This document shows, piece after piece, positions 61,055-64,000 of a stretch of DNA of 64,000 nucleotides. A model generated the notes under the pieces. The model did not search any database. It was not told the DNA's origin and was given only the letters and a program-made list of their open reading frames with translations. Within the stretch, counting starts at the first letter, position 1. Each line of letters starts with the position of its first letter. Source of the DNA: Geothrix fermentans DSM 14018 (GTDB lineage Bacteria > Acidobacteriota > Holophagae > Holophagales > Holophagaceae); the NCBI RefSeq assembly GCF_000428885.1, contig NZ_AUAU01000017.1, positions 1-64,000 of the forward strand, written 5' to 3'. A program made the translations under genes and the position numbers.

Positions 61055-62086
61055 ATGTTCAAAGGTAAAACGCTGCTTATTACGGGTGGAACCGGGTCTT
61101 TTGGTAACGCTGTTTTGTCCCGATTTCTCGATTCAGATATTGCTGAAATCCGTGTTTTCAGCCGAGATGAGAAAAAACAGGATGACATGCGTCATCGTTA
61201 TAAAAACAGTAAATTGAAATTCTATATTGGAGGTGTTCGCAATTATGAGAGTATCCACGCTGCCATGCGCGGGGCGGACTTCGTGTTCAGCGCGGCAGCC
61301 TTGAAGCAGGTACCTTCTTGTGAGTTCTACCCTATCGAAGCGGTTCGGACGAATGTGTTGGGAACTGAGAACACGCTTCGTGCTGCAGTAGAGCACGGTA
61401 TCAAACGGGTTGTGGTTCTGAGTACAGACAAAGCGGTGTACCCGATCAACGCAATGGGTATGAGCAAGGCGCTGATGGAGAAGGTCACCATCGCGATGGG
61501 CCGGAATGTGGATGAAACTCGAACCCGTATGTGCAATACCCGCTACGGAAATGTTATGGCAAGTCGTGGCTCAGTCATTCCGTTGTTTGCAAGGCAAATC
61601 ATGGCGGGCCAGCCTATCACCGTTACGGACCCCGACATGACGCGGTTCATGATGTCATTGCCTGAAGCTGTGGATCTGGTGCTCTTTGCCTTTCAGCATG
61701 GGACGCAGGGAGATACCTTTATCCAGAAGGCCCCGGCGGCCACTATTTACACCCTCGCAGAAGCGATGAAGAGGATTTTTAGTGCCTCGAATGAGATCAA
61801 GGTGCTTGGCACAAGACATGGCGAAAAAAAGCACGAATGCCTCGTAAATCGGGAGGAAATGGCCCATGCCATCGATCTCGGCGAGTACTATCGCATCCCA
61901 GCAGATGGTCGTGACTTAAACTACAACAAATTCTTTGTCCAAGGCGAGACATCGATCTCAATGGGCGCCGACTACACATCCGAGAATACCCACCGCTTGG
62001 ATGTGGATGGCCTAGTGGCGATTCTCCTGAAGCTCCGGTACATCCAGGATCTCATCGCAAACGGGCAGGCAGAAGAGGTTGGTTGA
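61055..62086 (+). CDS. CapE-like UDP-GlcNAc 4,6-dehydratase/5-epimerase
   Basis: Extended SDR enzyme of 343 residues that begins UDP-L-FucNAc-type sugar synthesis. NAD loop GGTGSFG at about 12-18. SRDEKKQDDMRHRYKN, AAALKQVPSCEFYP and LSTDKAVYPINAMGMSKALMEK are signatures of CapE/WbjB/FlaA1-like dehydratases; Met stands in place of the usual active-site Tyr, as in these inverting enzymes. Start at ATG 61055 with GGAG upstream; ATG 61040 is also in frame. The two following genes fit CapF and CapG. Confidence 0.92.
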   Translation: MFKGKTLLITGGTGSFGNAVLSRFLDSDIAEIRVFSRDEKKQDDMRHRYKNSKLKFYIGGVRNYESIHAAMRGADFVFSAAALKQVPSCEFYPIEAVRTNVLGTENTLRAAVEHGIKRVVVLSTDKAVYPINAMGMSKALMEKVTIAMGRNVDETRTRMCNTRYGNVMASRGSVIPLFARQIMAGQPITVTDPDMTRFMMSLPEAVDLVLFAFQHGTQGDTFIQKAPAATIYTLAEAMKRIFSASNEIKVLGTRHGEKKHECLVNREEMAHAIDLGEYYRIPADGRDLNYNKFFVQGETSISMGADYTSENTHRLDVDGLVAILLKLRYIQDLIANGQAEEVG

Positions 62087-62111
62087 GCGTGGTGATTTGG
62101 GAGGGATTTGC

Positions 62112-63020
62112 ATGAAAGTTGCCGTGTTGGGCGCCTCCGGCATGCTAGGTTCCACGGTTCTGGATGTCCTTGCTGCGTCAAACGATTTCCAAATGGTGGC
62201 CACGCTCCGTGATGGACATTCCCATGCTCTACCTGCGGGTACCGAATTGAGGTACCTGGATGCTTCCTTTCCTACTGGCATAGAGCTAGAGCAGGCTTTG
62301 AAAGGGTGTGCTTGGGTTATCAACTGCATTGGGGTTATCAAGCACCACATTGACGATCGCCATAGTGAAACCGTCGAGCGGGCGATCCAGGTAAACGCCC
62401 TATTCCCTCATGTATTGGCCAAAGCGGCCGTTGCCACCGGATGCAAGGTGCTTCAAATCGCCACGGACTGTGTCTATTCAGGGCGAAAGGGTGCTTATCT
62501 TGAGTCGGACCCCCATGATGCCCTAGATGCGTATGGAAAGTCGAAGAGTTTGGGTGAAGTCTCGAGTGATGGGATGCATCACCTGCGCTGCTCTATCATC
62601 GGTCCAGAAATCGGTTCCGACCGGCGGTCGCTCCTGGAGTGGTTTCTTGGCCATCCCTCGGGTAGCACTGTGACTGGCTATACGAACCACCTCTGGAATG
62701 GCGTGACAACCCTTCATTTCGCACGGCTGTGCCATGGGATCCTTCACGAGAACCTTCCTCTCCCGAGCCTCGCACATGTCATCCCGGCGGATATCCTTCC
62801 GAAGGGGGAACTGCTCGAAGCCATCAGGGATTCGTTCGAAAGGAAGGATCTGGGAATCGACCTACTGCCAGCGCCCCAAGCTGTGGACCGATCTCTCTCC
62901 ACGAGCGATGCCGCCTTGAACCGGTGTCTCTGGTCAGCCGCTGGTTACACGGTCCCGCCAAGCCTCACGCAGATGGTTGCGGAGCTCGCAGCTTGGGCTC
63001 GCTTTAGAAGGAAGGCTTAA
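62112..63020 (+). CDS. RmlD/CapF-like NAD-dependent sugar reductase
   Basis: SDR-family protein of 302 residues. The nucleotide loop GASGMLGS is at 7-14, INCIGVIKHH and IATDCVYSGRKGAY follow, and the YGKSKSLGE motif carries the catalytic Tyr and Lys. It resembles RmlD or the reductase half of CapF/WbjC but has no cupin domain. In series with CapE and CapG it would make the UDP-FucNAc precursor or a related deoxysugar. Start at ATG 62112 with GAGGG upstream. Confidence 0.85.
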   Translation: MKVAVLGASGMLGSTVLDVLAASNDFQMVATLRDGHSHALPAGTELRYLDASFPTGIELEQALKGCAWVINCIGVIKHHIDDRHSETVERAIQVNALFPHVLAKAAVATGCKVLQIATDCVYSGRKGAYLESDPHDALDAYGKSKSLGEVSSDGMHHLRCSIIGPEIGSDRRSLLEWFLGHPSGSTVTGYTNHLWNGVTTLHFARLCHGILHENLPLPSLAHVIPADILPKGELLEAIRDSFERKDLGIDLLPAPQAVDRSLSTSDAALNRCLWSAAGYTVPPSLTQMVAELAAWARFRRKA

Positions 63021-63022
63021 GC

Positions 63023-64000
63023 ATGAAGGTACTAACCCTCCTGGGTACGCGCCCCGAAATCATTCGCCTCAGCCGGGTAATTTCGGCACTTGATCAGTTC
63101 ACAGAACATATTCTTGTCCACACGGGTCAAAATTTCGATCGGCGTCTTAATGAACTGTTCTTCGAGGAACTGGAGGTCCGATCCCCCGACCACCACCTCG
63201 GTGCAGTAGGGGCCTTTGGTGAGCAGGTTGGAACGATTCTGAGTGGCGTCGAGCGGCTCATGCGGGAGGTTCGTCCCGACCGATTCCTCGTGCTTGGAGA
63301 TACGACGAGCGGTCTTGGAGCCATAGTTGCCAAGCGGCTAGGCATCCCGGTCTACCACATGGAAGCGGGCAACCGGTGCTATGACGATCGGGTGCCCGAG
63401 GAAGTCAACCGGCGAATCATCGATCATTCGAGTGATGTGCTCATGCCTTACACGGAGAGGAGTCGACAGAACCTCATCAGGGAAGGGATTCCGGGGAATC
63501 GAATCTTCGTGACTGGAAACCCGATCCTGGAAGTCATCAGGCACTACGAGCCGAAAATCCAGAAATCTAGCATTCTACAAACCCTGGGACTTAAGGAACG
63601 ATCCTTCTTCCTGGTTACGCTCCACCGTGCGGAAAACGTGGACATTGAGGACCGTCTAAACGCGTTCGTGACTGCTTTCGACCACCTCCAGCGAGAGTTT
63701 GGCATTCCGGTCATTGTCAGTACGCACCCTCGAACGCGCATGCGGCTTCAATCATCCAGTCTGACGGGCTCGAACGACCAGGTCCGATTCCTTGAACCGT
63801 TCGGGTTCTTCGATTTCATCCGGCTAGAGAAGTCAGCCTTCTGCGTCCTCAGTGACAGCGGAACCGTCCAGGAGGAGTGTGCGATCCTGGGAATTCCGAG
63901 TGTCACCATCCGGGATGTAACGGAGCGACCGGAAACGATCGAATGCGGAAGCGGTGTGCTAAGCGGGGCAGATGTCGACCAAATTCTCACGATGGTCCGC
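63023..64000 (+). CDS. UDP-GlcNAc 2-epimerase family (WecB/CapG-like), partial
   Basis: Non-hydrolysing sugar 2-epimerase cut by the window end; 326 residues are visible. Motifs: GTRPEIIRLSRV at the start, HTGQNFD, LGDTTS, HMEAGNR, EEVNRRIIDH, TLHRAENVD and SDSGTVQEE. With CapE-like and CapF-like genes just before it, the three fit the UDP-L-FucNAc pathway (CapE-CapF-CapG). It starts 2 bases after the previous stop with AAGGAAGG upstream. Confidence 0.93.
   Translation, partial: MKVLTLLGTRPEIIRLSRVISALDQFTEHILVHTGQNFDRRLNELFFEELEVRSPDHHLGAVGAFGEQVGTILSGVERLMREVRPDRFLVLGDTTSGLGAIVAKRLGIPVYHMEAGNRCYDDRVPEEVNRRIIDHSSDVLMPYTERSRQNLIREGIPGNRIFVTGNPILEVIRHYEPKIQKSSILQTLGLKERSFFLVTLHRAENVDIEDRLNAFVTAFDHLQREFGIPVIVSTHPRTRMRLQSSSLTGSNDQVRFLEPFGFFDFIRLEKSAFCVLSDSGTVQEECAILGIPSVTIRDVTERPETIECGSGVLSGADVDQILTMVR

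Overview
The window is GC-rich, dense bacterial chromosome with strongly GC-biased third codon positions. Its core genes are ordinary for Gram-negative-type bacteria. The mix (Acr3-type arsenic cluster, rubrerythrin/Dps/SOD block, FadL-like porin, Wzz-type polysaccharide genes, polyphosphate kinase, RamB-like regulator beside isocitrate lyase) suggests a free-living, redox-versatile environmental bacterium. My best guess is Acidobacteriota of the Holophaga/Geothrix type. That is inference from gene content and protein style; there is no rRNA gene here to settle it.

Layout. 0-5.6 kb: rpsF-rpsR, a DUF748 protein, pth, an autoregulated TetR/DUF6448 pair and rplY. 5.6-15.9 kb: ppk1, a kelch-propeller lipoprotein, mrp, a PstS-like lipoprotein, a thioesterase, a K+ channel with an RCK domain and an M28 peptidase. 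16-22 kb: a two-part arsenic cluster (arsR1, CMD-like protein, acr3, rhodanese-like protein, arsN, arsC, then arsR2, arsM, arsP and a thioredoxin-like protein). Both arsR genes are preceded by the same inverted-repeat motif. 22-32.5 kb: tyrA with a chorismate mutase domain at its C-terminus, then a mostly minus-strand block for oxidative stress (sod, dps, rubrerythrin, DUF3501), a class A beta-lactamase, small redox and membrane proteins, dapB-like and folE. 32.6-45 kb: purM, malic enzyme, an acyltransferase, ramB-like/aceA divergent pair, frr, a TSUP transporter, a FadL-type porin and rlmB.

45-60 kb is the classic translation/transcription supercluster: tRNA-Tyr, tRNA-Gly, tRNA-Thr, tuf, rpmG, tRNA-Trp, secE, nusG, rplK, rplA, rplJ, rplL, rpoB and rpoC. 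It has two unusual parts. RpoB carries an insertion of about 65 residues with eight cysteines; its first half repeats the CxC-x12-CxxC pattern of the RpoC zinc-binding domain. Between rpoB and rpoC sits a cassette of about 480 bp: a GxxExxY-family PDDEXK-like gene framed by inverted arrays of CACGGAG units. The left array also supplies the gene's ribosome binding site. Related ORF-less inverted repeats lie at 42.6 and 48.6 kb, and structurally similar ones with different units at 21.6 and 23.8 kb.

60-64 kb: a polysaccharide biosynthesis locus (Wzz-like, CapE-like, RmlD/CapF-like and WecB/CapG-like), truncated by the right edge. Base composition falls abruptly near the 3' end of the wzz-like gene, marking a probable recombination boundary.
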